Shown here: positions 25,090 to 36,250 of the stretch, in pieces
Layout: every line of letters starts with the position of its first letter
How positions within the stretch are numbered: the first letter of the stretch is position 1
From: Sequoia sempervirens
Taxonomy: Eukaryota; Streptophyta; Pinopsida; Cupressales; Cupressaceae
Direction of reading: 5' to 3'
Length of the DNA stretch: 64,000 bases
NCBI GenBank assembly: GCA_007258455.2
Contig: VDFB02193867.1
Coordinates: forward strand, 566,645,742 to 566,709,741
Notes under the pieces: model-generated
What the model was told of the DNA's origin: nothing
Seen by the model: only the letters and a program-made list of their open reading frames with translations
Database searches by the model: none
Made by a program: the position numbers and the translations under genes

Positions 25090-26797
25090 CATGGAAAATG
25101 CAGATCATGTTCCACATGTGCCAGGTTCTTTGTTTACAAATACTAGTAATGAGAAAAAAAAAATGAGAGATTCATTAGCATAGGGTGCAAACCCGAGGAT
25201 ATATAGTGAACCATGCATGTTAATATGCAGCTAGAAAAACTAAAAGATGAACTTGAGAGGACTAGTGCATATTCCCCAGATAGAGTGACTACTATTCTTT
25301 CCCGCATGTGGGAAGAAGTACATGGTGACGTTTCCCTTAAACAAATACAAGATAGTGTCACCAAAGAAATGATAAAATCCACTTGTTTTCTATTTTATCA
25401 AAATGTGCGTAAGGTTAGGGGATACCAAGTCACTAGATGTGTTGATCATGCTATGGCCTCATTGATCTTCCCACAATTTCTTGCAGCACATGGTCTATAC
25501 CCAAACAATGACCAGATTCCATTGTATTTTGTTCAGCAGTTATATGCTGAGGTCCATTTGGGCCTCAAAGTTAACTACCTGGACATTCCACCATATGTTG
25601 GTCAAGGGCGTGGTAGGATTGTTGATAGGCCCACCTATCGTCAAGCAGATAGACCACCCCCAGTGTTTAGGGTATTGGTTGGGGACATGTCTCCTGCTCT
25701 CACCCGAGCTCTAGCCCCCATAGCAGATGAGGTTGTCATTGCTTCCCAAAAGGAAGCAATTGACACTGTAGGTGACATTGTGACTGCCACCACTAGGATA
25801 TCTAATGATCATGTAGGTCAGTATTTGATATCCATACATTCCTGATCCACACCATTTTCAACATAGTGGACCACCATGGATCCTTTTATAGTGGTTGGCA
25901 TCCCTACTCCTACACAGCTTGATGCACTTACAGGAGATATGCCACACATGACTTTGCATTGTTTGACTAAGGACCTGTTGGAGGCATATGCCCACATTGC
26001 ATCAGACAATGGGATCAGTATAGAGCATGTTAGAGACCAGTTGAGATGTAGAGGTCGTTCAGTTTCAGGATCCCATCACTCTCAACCGAGCACTAGTGCA
26101 CATCAAGATCCACCTACAATTCATACGCCAGCTGCAAAGACTATGGGTTTTACTGATATGTTGATTGGTTTTGGTTCATCATCACCAATGCCATCTCACC
26201 TTCATAGTCCTCTACATTCATCATTTATGGCATGACATGGGATAGATCAAATGGATGCAGATGTTGATTCGTCACTTGATCGTTTGGTGCATATGGTGGA
26301 GGTGACTGTTTCAGAAGAATTAGGTCATCTGATATTAGATGATGTGCATGTATGTGTGCATGTGCATGTTTCAATTCTTTTTTCATTATTTTTTAATTTT
26401 TTTTAACTCTAGAGATATTCATGTAAGTTGATATATATGTGTATATATATTGTTACATGTGGACATACCTCATATCACTCCTAGCCTTGGTCCAGATCAT
26501 GTGCATGATTGATGTGACTCTATGGATGAATCTGCTATTGTGGACATGTGAGTTTTACATTTTTATATAATCACACGTGTATATGTACATGCAATATATT
26601 TATGTATGCATAGATCTAGATTGATATTTAAAAATACAAGTTCATTTAAAAATAACTTTCATAAAATTTATTTAATATAAATTATATGTATTTAACACAT
26701 CTTGTACACAATTTTATTTGCAGGGCTCAGTACATCCATTAGAGCAGGACCGTTCTTATTCAGATGGCCATTTGTGTAGGAGTAGACATTCATATTA
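25090..26797 (+). pseudogene. Unrecognised spliced gene of the nested transposon
   Basis: I do not recognise this protein. One frame can be followed from 25090 to about 26343, broken by stops (for example TGA at 25207-25209 and 25843-25845, TAG at 25867-25869, TGA at 26233-26235). The longest open part is 210 residues (25213-25845). Its start is helical and charged (LEKLKDELERTSAYSPDRV); it then has a cysteine-poor middle and an RPPPVFRVLVGD segment. The next part has HVRDQLRCRGRS and a Ser/Pro/His-rich tail. GT and AG sites suggest introns near 26344 (GTATGT) and an acceptor TTTGCAG at about 26723, with a last exon ending TAG at about 26797. Position beside the transposase suggests an accessory transposon protein, but a captured host gene cannot be excluded. 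Confidence 0.5.
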
Positions 26798-27730
26798 GGC
26801 CATGCATTCTAGATTTATGATCTTTACCACATGCATTTGATAATATGATGATCTTTAATAATATATGATATTTGATAATCTTTTAACTTACATTTGCTTA
26901 TATGATATACATACATTTGCTTATTTGTTGATCTTTAGTATTCGACATTTGATGATCTTTAATTTACATTTTCCTTTTATGATATGTACATATATTTTCT
27001 TATATGATATATAATACATTTCCTCTTTGCTTATAATATGTGTTATGTTTATATGTATTGAATCCCTTTACATATATGTACATGTGTTTTCTTATGGTTT
27101 AAATATGTTTACACATAATATATATGTATGCATTTGCTTTAAATATTCAATATACATACATGTTTTCTTATTTTATGATCTCTTACAACTTACATTTCCT
27201 TATATTCAATATACATTTGATCTCTAGTAGAATTTTAGGGAAATCAATGCCACTTTATAAGTAAGTTCATTCATGTTGATCACAATAAATATTTTTTTAA
27301 AAAATGACTTAAACAACATGAACCATTGAGTTTAGAACAATATATAATCTTTTTGAAAAGTAACTTGAAATTCAATTCAAATTATATCGAGCTATTATAC
27401 ATTTTTTACAAGTAACTTGAAATTCAATTCAAATATAATTAAGAAAATTTAATTCAAATTATACCTCTGTTATACATTTTTGACAACTAACTTGAAATTC
27501 AATTCAAATATAATTAAGAAAATTCAATTCAAATTATACCTCTAATATACATTTTTAACACTTTAACAAAATTCTAAAATTACTAGATATGTTGCACGTA
27601 TACCTATGAATTAAATAACAACAAATTCCACAATGAAATAACTTGTTTGTTTACTACTTGATTCATTTAAACTAGAATCTAGTTATTCCATGTACATTTG
27701 AATAATTTTGATTCACTTGGAGTGTAGATT
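26798..27730. other. AT-rich spacer between the two transposon genes
   Basis: Holds runs of TATATG- and ACATTTG-rich sequence and the 75-bp repeats at 27361-27570. No gene is supported. Confidence 0.55.
27361..27570. repeat. 75-bp direct repeat, two full copies and one partial
   Basis: TAACTTGAAATTCAATTCAAAT begins at 27361 (partial), 27413 and 27488. The last two units are nearly identical for 75 bp, including AAATTATACCTCT. Confidence 0.88.
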
Positions 27731-30700
27731 TTGGAGAAGAAGTTTTTGCACATTTATCAAGGAGGAAAATATTGGAGCTCAACAACTTTTCTTTTTTATC
27801 AATCAAGGAAAAATTTGGAGGATAATTTAACTAAGTTGGTAGAGGACTTGTTTAGAGTCATCTTTAAGTTGAAGAAAATGGAACAACAAAGAGAAAGAAA
27901 AAATGCATCTCAATGAAAATTGTCAAAAGAAGAAAAACAAAAGAGGCGTGATCAAAACTTGGAAAATTATCATAGAAAGAAACAAGGTACATGCTTGTTT
28001 CTTCTCTCTCTCACTCTCAAGTGTGTGTTTAGGAATTTTACTTTGAAGGTTTCTAACCATCATTGTACTTGAATGACTATAAATACTTTTAAATGTCCTC
28101 AAGTTATCTTGGTCATGCAAGTTGGAATGTTTATATGATCCTTGACTCCAATTCCTTAAGACAATTCTTTTTATTTCAATATTTGTGTTTTGTGTCTTTG
28201 ATCTTTTATTTTCATCACTTCAATGTTCTCAAATTATTTTTATGTTTTATGCTCTAGGGATTCCTCAAGCTGGAGTTGAGCCAAATCTAGATATTGGATC
28301 AAACGAATCTGTTGAAGAACACATGGACCTTGAAGTTAGGGAGGAGACCCAAGTTCAAACAATGCTTGGTGGAGAGGGGTCAAGATCACTTCCTTCTACT
28401 GGTATGGATGAGCATATAAAACTAGCACAAACTTCTCTCACTTATAGCTCATCATGTTTTATTAGTTTGTTTTCTTGCATACATAAACTTCACTTATATA
28501 TTTAACATCATCTCTTAGCTTTGTTTGCAAAATATTTTGTGACACATGTGTGGGAAGGGCTCAAAAAGTAGGAAGTTTTCATGCTCAAGTCGAGCCAAAT
28601 TTAGACATTGGATCAAATGAATCCACTCAATAATGCATGGTCCTTGAAGATAGGGAGGAGGCACAAGTTCAAACATTGCATGTTGGAGAGGGGTCGGGAT
28701 CACTTCCTCCTACTGGTATGGATGAGCATATAAAACTAGCTGAGAAGGTGGGGAAACAAATTTCTCATAGAAATTTAGATCATTTACTTGAAATGAATAT
28801 GGAGAAACTCAAATATTATGCCAACCAACCTTATAATAAGAGAAAGAGGTCAATGACTAAATCTATAAATGGAATGATCAATCATCATTTCAATCATCTT
28901 GATACACTTGAAAAAACCCAATTGTTATCACGTTTACTTCTTCGTGATGAGCTCAAAGAGTCATTACAATTGTTGGGTGTCCATTCAGCATCAAATAAGA
29001 AGAAACACATGGGATTACAAAAGGATATTGTTCAAAATGTTAAAAAGGGTTTAGATTCCATTGGGAAAGGATCTCAAACTGTGGATAAGGCTAGTACAAG
29101 AAGGGTGATGTTGACATCTATTGTACATCAAGATATAGCAAGAAAAAGAAAAATGTCAGCACTTTCAACTAAAATTGGTTATAGTAGAGCCACATTGATA
29201 AAATATGAGAAAAAGAGAGTTTTTGGATGAGAGTTTAGAAGGAAATTGGGCAATTATGTGTAGAGCTCCCCATTTTGACAGGATTGAAGATGCTGTTAGG
29301 AACTTGGTCTCAGTTTTTTGGAATGATCAGACTCGTCCATCATCAAATACTAGAGATGTTATGAGATACAATATTGGGCCTAGTATTTATGAAAATCATA
29401 TCAAACATTGGCTAGACATAGCACAATTTGAGATGTATATGAACTTTTGTAATGCATATCCTCATATAAAGATTGGGTAAACAATGTTTTAAAGGTTAAA
29501 GCCATATTATGTGAAGATAAACAATTTTTTTGAAACTTGTTGTCGTTATCATATTGAATTTGATTTCTACTATTAGGTGTTTCAAAATATGAGAGAAGAA
29601 AGATGTGGGTTTCAAAATGCACCTCCTAAATAGGCAAGCTTGTTCATAAAGTCTATATTATGTGATCATGAAAATGGACCTCAAATAAACTGCATAAAAG
29701 GAATTTGTGAGACATGTTGAAATTTGGATAAATTTCCTTCAAGAATTGAGGATATTGACTTAACAAAGATAGTAAATTGCAAGAGGTAAGTCCTATTTTT
29801 AGAGAGTTTATTTGTTTCAATTTCTCATAGATCAAGTTATTTGGATTCTCTTTGATGTAATGTTTCATTGATCAAGTGTGGTTTATTAGTTATTCACATA
29901 TTTTATTGACACATGTACAAGTATGTAAAGTTGCAAACAAAATTTGGGAAAGAATCCACAAGGTTGAACTATATAGAAGAGGAGATTCCCATTAGAAAAT
30001 TTATGGAAGATTTTCAAAAATTGATATGACCATACATACATCATTCATTTTTTGCTAAGTGGAAAGCACAACAATTCCAAACATTGAGAGATACTTTCCC
30101 ACATGGAATAGTTCTATTAGTAGTTGACTTTGCAGAAAATTACTCCTTTGTACATCAAAATGAGATTCAATCAGAGTATTACTTTTCAAAGCAGATCACT
30201 ATTATGGTTCATATGTGTTATTGACATGCACAATCAGAATTGGATGGTGTTGAGAGTATAGATGAAGAACGAGTCATTAAAAAAGAATATCACTTTTATA
30301 TTAGTGATGATAAAGAGCATGACACTTTTTGTCCAACATTGCTTTACAATATTTTTTGAGAATTTGAGAAGCAGGGGTGTAAAATTTGAAAATCATTTTG
30401 TATGGTCAGATGGATGTGCGTCACAATTCAAATCTTCATGGCCATTCTATGCACTTTGTAGATATCATAAAATCTACAAAATACCACATCTTTGGAGTTT
30501 TTTTAAGAGTGGGCATGGAAAGGGTGAGCATGATGGAGCAGGAGCTTGCATCAAACGAGCTTTAAGAAAGCATCAAATGAGTTATCCAAAAGATCATCTA
30601 GACAATGCACATGATGTTGTTGAATGATGCAAAAAAAACTTTGCATCAAATGTGGTCAGCAAATCTTCAAGAACAAACCGACACATTCCACATAGAGTGT

Positions 30701-31757
30701 TTTGGGAGATATCAGGTATGTATAAATTACGTTAAATCAAAAATTTGAATTTATTTAAATTTAATATATATATATACATATTTGTTCACATAAGTTTTTT
30801 GTTGTACATATGTATCTAGGTGTGGATAGAAGATCGATGCATGGATGCAAGATGGTAGAAAAAACAATATCTTTGCATTGTGTTAGGAGTTTAGATAGTC
30901 GCCATGGATGGATATTAGACACAAGGGATTACTCTTGTTTTCGCACTGAGTGCATTGAGGGAAACTCTGATTATGCATGCAAAAATCAAGAACTTGGATA
31001 TGTTGGTAAATGGGATATAGTGCCACTAGTTGTTTTAGAAACATATGGTGAAGATGAGGAAGAAAGATTTGAAGAAATTCCTTTGATTTCAACTGATTAT
31101 GACCATATTTCAGTATTGGTTAGAAAAGGTACACGTGTAAGTTTTCAATAATTTAATTATTATATATATCTAGTTAATGATCTTTAGAGACATTTCTAGT
31201 TTTTTTAGTTTTTTTGGGTATAAATTTGGTGTATAGGAGATGTTTTTTCAGTCATAGCAGAGCCTGAAAACATTGAAGGTGTTAGCTATTATTTATTGTG
31301 TTGCATAGAAGAGAGGAATAAGCTGATAGAACCTGAAACAAGTGATGGAGTGTTATTTCCCACAGGTGAGTTTGAATTTAAAATTTTATATACATTGTAT
31401 TCACATGTGCACATTACATTATAAACATTAAATATATATTGTACAAAACCTTGTGCACGAAAATATTGCAAATGTTCATATGTCTTACCTTAGGTTCATG
31501 TTTACCATGCAGGTTCTGTTGTAGTACAAGGGACATATCTAAAACAAGTCAAAGTTGTTTAGCATGGGATTCATTTTGTTGACTATCAACTTGATAACAA
31601 GGTATATCAAAATAGTCACTTAATAATTGCTGCCACTCTACATCTTCATGCAGTTCCACATGCATGTGGCTGAAGAAAATGGAGACTAGATAGTGATGAT
31701 CATCAAAAAATTGTACATGTTATTGAAGAGCGAGCTGGACCAAACTCTTTGACTTAG
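27731..31757 (+). pseudogene. Multi-exon DDE-type transposase of the nested transposon, decayed
   Basis: Exons with clean GT-AG borders can be traced: to 27986 (donor AAG/GTAC), from 28258, a large exon through about 29785 (donor AG/GTAAG), 29922-30715, 30820-31128, 31237-31365, and 31513-31757 ending in TAG. The long middle exon has HHFNHLDTLEKTQLLSRLLL, then WNDQTRPSS and CNAYPHIKIG. The core has VVDFAENYS (D at 30126-30128), WSDGCASQFKS (D at 30409-30411) and SGHGKGEHDGAGACIKRAL (D at 30532-30534), which I read as the catalytic acids of an RNase H-fold transposase. The KIG...LRPK...C-x-H and SDGC...HGK pattern recalls a widespread, poorly characterised eukaryotic transposase-like family. 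C-terminal exons hold CFRTECIEGNSDYACKN. A frameshift near 29215, another near 30315, and several stops (for example in KIG-stop-TMF at 29478) make it non-functional. Confidence 0.72.
28278..28745 (+). repeat. Exon duplication within the transposase gene (314-bp period)
   Basis: GAGCCAAAT starts at 28278 and 28592. Both copies continue through GGATCAAA(C/T)GAATC, GAGAGGGGTC and TGGTATGGATGAGCATATAAAACTAGC. The second copy joins the long exon directly, while the first ends in unrelated sequence. The first copy may be an orphan exon left by a tandem duplication. Confidence 0.8.
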
Positions 31758-32196
31758 ATTATATCCATGGTTTTCAAGTTCACTTGTAACCCTATACATG
31801 TTCAAATGAGAACTTATAATAACTTTTACATAGTTGTAAATCATTTTGTGTAAATTACAATTATATGTACATATTTTTTCCATGGAAAATTCTTAAGTTC
31901 AAGAATGTTTGATAGCATCATCTCTCACTTTTTTTGGTTGCATGTAAACCCATATTATATGCTTTCAATCTTTATTTGAAACATAGTGATATTTTTTTAA
32001 ATCATTTTGCCTAAATTACAAATATATACAACTTATATTTGTTTCATGCAATTCTTAAGTTCAATAATTATATACACTTATATACAACTTATATAATTTG
32101 TTCCATTGAATTGTTCCATGGGAAACTATGTAAATTTTAAAATTAAGTATTATATAATTATAAAATTATTGTACACATTAATAAAACATAAATGAA
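31758..32196. other. AT-rich 3' flank of the transposase gene
   Basis: No coding signal. It contains repeated AATTACAAATATATACAACTT-like words that may include the polyadenylation region, but no site is certain. Confidence 0.5.
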
Positions 32197-32869
32197 NNNN
32201 NNNNNNNNNNNNNNNNNNNNNNNNNNNNNNNNNNNNNNNNNNNNNNNNNNNNNNNNNNNNNNNNNNNNNNNNNNNNNNNNNNNNNNNNNNNNNNNNNNNN
32301 NNNNNNNNNNNNNNNNNNNNNNNNNNNNNNNNNNNNNNNNNNNNNNNNNNNNNNNNNNNNNNNNNNNNNNNNNNNNNNNNNNNNNNNNNNNNNNNNNNNN
32401 NNNNNNNNNNNNNNNNNNNNNNNNNNNNNNNNNNNNNNNNNNNNNNNNNNNNNNNNNNNNNNNNNNNNNNNNNNNNNNNNNNNNNNNNNNNNNNNNNNNN
32501 NNNNNNNNNNNNNNNNNNNNNNNNNNNNNNNNNNNNNNNNNNNNNNNNNNNNNNNNNNNNNNNNNNNNNNNNNNNNNNNNNNNNNNNNNNNNNNNNNNNN
32601 NNNNNNNNNNNNNNNNNNNNNNNNNNNNNNNNNNNNNNNNNNNNNNNNNNNNNNNNNNNNNNNNNNNNNNNNNNNNNNNNNNNNNNNNNNNNNNNNNNNN
32701 NNNNNNNNNNNNNNNNNNNNNNNNNNNNNNNNNNNNNNNNNNNNNNNNNNNNNNNNNNNNNNNNNNNNNNNNNNNNNNNNNNNNNNNNNNNNNNNNNNNN
32801 NNNNNNNNNNNNNNNNNNNNNNNNNNNNNNNNNNNNNNNNNNNNNNNNNNNNNNNNNNNNNNNNNNNNN
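32197..32869. other. Assembly gap (673 N)
   Basis: Unknown sequence within the nested transposon. The right edge is a CT-rich stretch (TATCTCTCTCCCACTCCCCC), which suggests a low-complexity tract that the assembly could not cross. ORFs through the Ns are artefacts. Confidence 0.99.
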
Positions 32870-33238
32870 TATCTCTCTCCCACTCCCCCCCTCTCCCTCT
32901 GAAGTATCTCCCTCCTACCAAAGATTAAATTTGATGGTCGACTTTTCCTATCAACAAATTTTTTAATGACAGTTATCTATTCAAGGGTGCCCTTAAAACA
33001 TTATGATATACCTTAGTGTATGTAAAATTATATATAAATCAAACATATATATCATTAAAATTCTATATAAATTTTGACAGTCTATCTAAAATATCTCCTT
33101 TTATCTGATACAATCTTCTTAAAATTTTGATTGTATTCTACGGCAAAAATCTCTAAATATGGTCATATGGCGATCAAATTTAAAAAGAATATAATTAATA
33201 TTTATATTAATATTAAAAATTATTTTTTAAAGGAAGGT

Positions 33239-33358
33239 GTTCGAACATCTTTAGAATGTTCGGTTGAACCCATTTAAAATATGTATTTTTATTCTATGTT
33301 GTGAGGTTTCGGTCGAACCCCTATTCGACTGAACATTATTTTTTTGTTCGACCGAACC
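33239..33358. repeat. Right cluster of GGTTCGACCGAACC-like palindromes
   Basis: Five imperfect palindromes: 33239-33246, 33258-33269, 33305-33319, 33323-33334 and 33346-33358 (GTTCGACCGAACC). Adjacent sequence CATTTAAAATATGTATTTTT is the reverse complement of the sequence near 20317-20336 beside the left cluster, so the two clusters are inverted repeats of one another. They lie about 0.8 kb inside the right TIR. Confidence 0.8.
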
Positions 33359-34124
33359 CACATTTTTTCACCCTCCCCCCTGAGGCACCAAAATTGATGA
33401 GAATTTTGCACTTCAAAGCTCGATTTATGAATGAAAATGGAGGAGATCTTAGAAACCCAACTAGTATCAGGTTCCCCTCAAAATAAGCTATCCAACGAAT
33501 ATAATTTTAATATGTTTTGATTATATTATCTATCTATTTTTTAAGTTTTATTAAATATAGTTTTTTCACCGAAAACAAAACTCTCTGTTTTGCACAAGTG
33601 GAAAAATACAAGATTATAAAAAAAAAATTAAAATATGAGTGCACTAGGTATTGGAGTCCTTGATCCAACAAAAAAAAAAGAGAATTTTGATACATACAGT
33701 AAAAGTTATGCGTTATACGGTCCTGTTATGTCTGAATTGTAATTGATTTGACTTTGAAACTTGATTAAAGAAAAAATATTCAATAAAAAACTATCTAACC
33801 AAGTGGTAGCACTAGATATCAGAGTTAAAAATCAAAATTTGAAAGAATTGGAATTTTATCTTTCAAGGAAAAAAGGTTATGTGTTATATGGTGTGTGTCA
33901 CTTTTTAAAAATGTTGTTTTTTGAAAAAAACCAATTTTCGTGGGAGATGGAAAAAGAAGTGCAATATGATTCCAACAAAATTGAAAAAAATATTTTTAGA
34001 ATCTATACACAAAATGTGACAAGACTCTAGTTTGCATCATCTTCAAATTCTTGACGGTTTAATTGCTATAGATGCCTGAATGTGAAGATTTAGTTAAAAA
34101 AAAATCAGTGTCCAATTTGGCCAA
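33359..34124. other. Right subterminal part of the nested transposon
   Basis: AT-rich, no supported gene. The longest ORF (89 codons from 33761) is lysine- and asparagine-rich from A-rich DNA and has no recognisable domain. It has no counterpart at the left end, so the ends are asymmetric. Confidence 0.5.
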
Positions 34125-34158
34125 AAATTGTAAACCACTATTGTGGGATCACCCATCT

Positions 34159-36250
34159 CTGAAGATAATTTGGCACTGGCCCTCTATGCATGGGAGTCTG
34201 CTGATACTAATGGGTGGGAGTCCCCTGGTAACCACCAAGAGGAGGAGTTCATTAATATTCACTATACCCTCTGGTACGTGTCCCTAATGACTGGGACTAT
34301 GTCGACATCTGAGGTACTTGTCTAATATAGCGTGCCATGTGCTGTGCTGAATCTAGAACAACATGCTCATGCACACACTTATAGTAAATCACCTCCTACA
34401 TATAGTCATCCCGCTAAGTAGCCTGATGCCTAATGACATTCTGCTCAAGTCTATACCTGTCCCGATCTCCGCTAATAGCTCTCAGCTTCTGTACCCAAGC
34501 CTCATGTGCCTCTGTTAGCTACTGCACTTGCTCTATAGCCCTGTCTCTCTCAGCCTCTGTAGCCTATAGCTATGCATGTAACCCTTGTACCTCTTCCCAT
34601 GGTTTTCCTCTCACACCATGCCCTACCCACAACTGAGCCTGTGTTGTGTCTCGCTCCTCTATAGTGTCTGCATTCGTACCTCTACAACATCTCTCTCCCT
34701 ATACGTGACCTGTGCCCGAGCCTCCACTGAATCCTTGTCCCTTTGAAATGCTTGAAGTCTCAACTTGATAGAATCTCACTCTTGTCAAAGACCTGACACT
34801 TGTGACATCGTTGCATCCCTCTCCCTTCAAAGAGACTACACCTCTATCTCTGCCACCTACCTCTCACTCCCAGCCACCTAGGAATGTGCCTGTAACACAT
34901 CCCTATCTATCTCTAAGACCTACACCTATGCCTATGCCACATCTCTCTCTAACTACAACATGTGCATCTCTCTCTTTGCCTCCTCTATCTGTTGTATCAA
35001 CTCCATATCCCCAATTGTCTGTTCTAAACAATCTACCCTGTCTCTGAGCTCAACCTACTTCCGGTGTACATATGCTTTCTCCCTCCATAATTTCTCTAGC
35101 TGTCCCTGCAAACCCTCTATATCTTCACCAGTCCCTGTCCCAGTCTCTGATGGCTCCTTCCCTATCCCCCCTCCAACAACCTATCGTATTGCCACCTCTG
35201 CCACTAAACGGTCTTGCTCCTATCTCACTGCATCTCCCTCATGCACCCTAGCCACCTCCACTCAAAATCTCTCTATCTCTGCCCATAGGTCAACTGCCTC
35301 ATCCCACACCTAATCTCTCTCTCTCATCAAACTCCTCTCCACATCAGACATCAGTGTGGCCAGGACTGAATAATCTCTCTCATGCTGGGTGAATCATGCC
35401 TGTAGCTCACTCAACGCTACCTCTAATCTGACCCGCTCTGCCTTTGTCTATCGTAATCTCTGCTCATTGAGGCACAATCTCTCTAGAGTCTCTCTCAACA
35501 CCACTACGGGGTCCTCTCCTCTGCGTGGTGCTATCGAAAATGGTGCGATGTCATGCACGTCTGAATCAATGTCCATCTCCCACAGCTCATACCCCTCGCT
35601 CTCTATTGATGCTTCCATCTCATCCACATAAATAACAGAGGGGGCTTCCTCTCTCCCTGTCATCCCTTCCTGTCTTTGTCCCTGCTACCCTCCTATGGCC
35701 ATGTCTGGCTCTTGTCTCTCCCATGCTCTACTAGTCTTAGCCTCCTCCCCTCTCTCTTGCTGCTAATCTCTTGGGGATGCATGTGCCTCTTGAATCCTCT
35801 CTCTCTGGATCTCTGACCCCCTATCTTGCTGTGCTACAGCCCTGGCCTCACCCTCTCCCTCCTCAGCTCCATCTCCTCCTTAGGCTCTGTGCCATGATCT
35901 CGTCCTCCTGGCTGCCCTCACTGGCTCCTCAGCTGATCCAATTTCTTCTAGTCTCCTCCTCTTGGCCACCCTCACTAGCTCCTCAGCTACTCCAACTGCC
36001 TCCTATCCCTCCCCTTACTGTCCTCCTCTCGCCTTCCCTCCTCTCTATCACCCTCGGGGTACCTGTCCCACTGCCCTCAGTTGTCTCTCATCCTCTGGCC
36101 TAGACCCTAGGGCTCCTTCAATTGGCATTACTGGGGTAATCCGTAGTGGTGGATGTCACCTAAACCACTGACGATATCGATTTGTCACCCCTGCATCCCT
36201 TTGCCCCTCTTGCTTGTCTATGTATGGCACAAACTGTAGTGCCTCCAACT
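34159..36250 (-). pseudogene. Antisense ORF of the Tat element, coiled-coil C-terminal part
   Basis: Reading the minus strand from about 35660 down to 34609, one frame gives a coherent protein rich in E, R, L, V and Q. Examples are VLRETLERLCLNEQRLR, FTQHERDYSVLATLMSDV, LEKLWREKAYVHRK and QQIEEAKREMHML, with a heptad-like pattern that suggests a long coiled coil. From 35660 to 34609 my reading counts 14 TAG, 6 TGA and no TAA stops. It continues the PMD segment upstream (36251-37240). The plus-strand ORFs here are serine-, proline- and leucine-rich shadows of it. Some Tat elements, such as Grande, are known to carry an antisense ORF between pol and the 3' LTR, and this could be such an ORF. 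The nested transposon interrupts its distal end. Confidence 0.65.

Larger units (their letters stand above)
20131..34154 (+). mobile_element. 14-kb DNA transposon nested in the Tat element (superfamily uncertain, Sola-like possible)
   Basis: Terminal inverted repeats of 30 bp at 20131-20160 and 34125-34154 match at 26 positions, with AATAGTGGTTTACAATTT identical in both. The ends start GGGTGA. ATCT lies just outside each end (20127-20130 and 34155-34158), a 4-bp target duplication. Inside are two decayed spliced genes on the plus strand, one of them a DDE-type transposase (27731-31757), and clusters of GGTTCGACCGAACC-like palindromes. Plant superfamilies with other duplication lengths (hAT 8, Mutator 9, CACTA 3, Harbinger 3 of TWA type) do not fit. 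Sola elements make 4-bp duplications, but I cannot confirm the family without a search. The length includes 673 unknown bases. Confidence 0.72.

Noticed and set aside
32158..32921. Long ORFs of about 240 residues
   Set aside because: They run through the N gap and are artefacts.
34433..36171. Plus-strand serine- and proline-rich ORFs up to 117 codons
   Set aside because: They are the antisense shadow of the coiled-coil ORF on the minus strand, which has the coherent frame.
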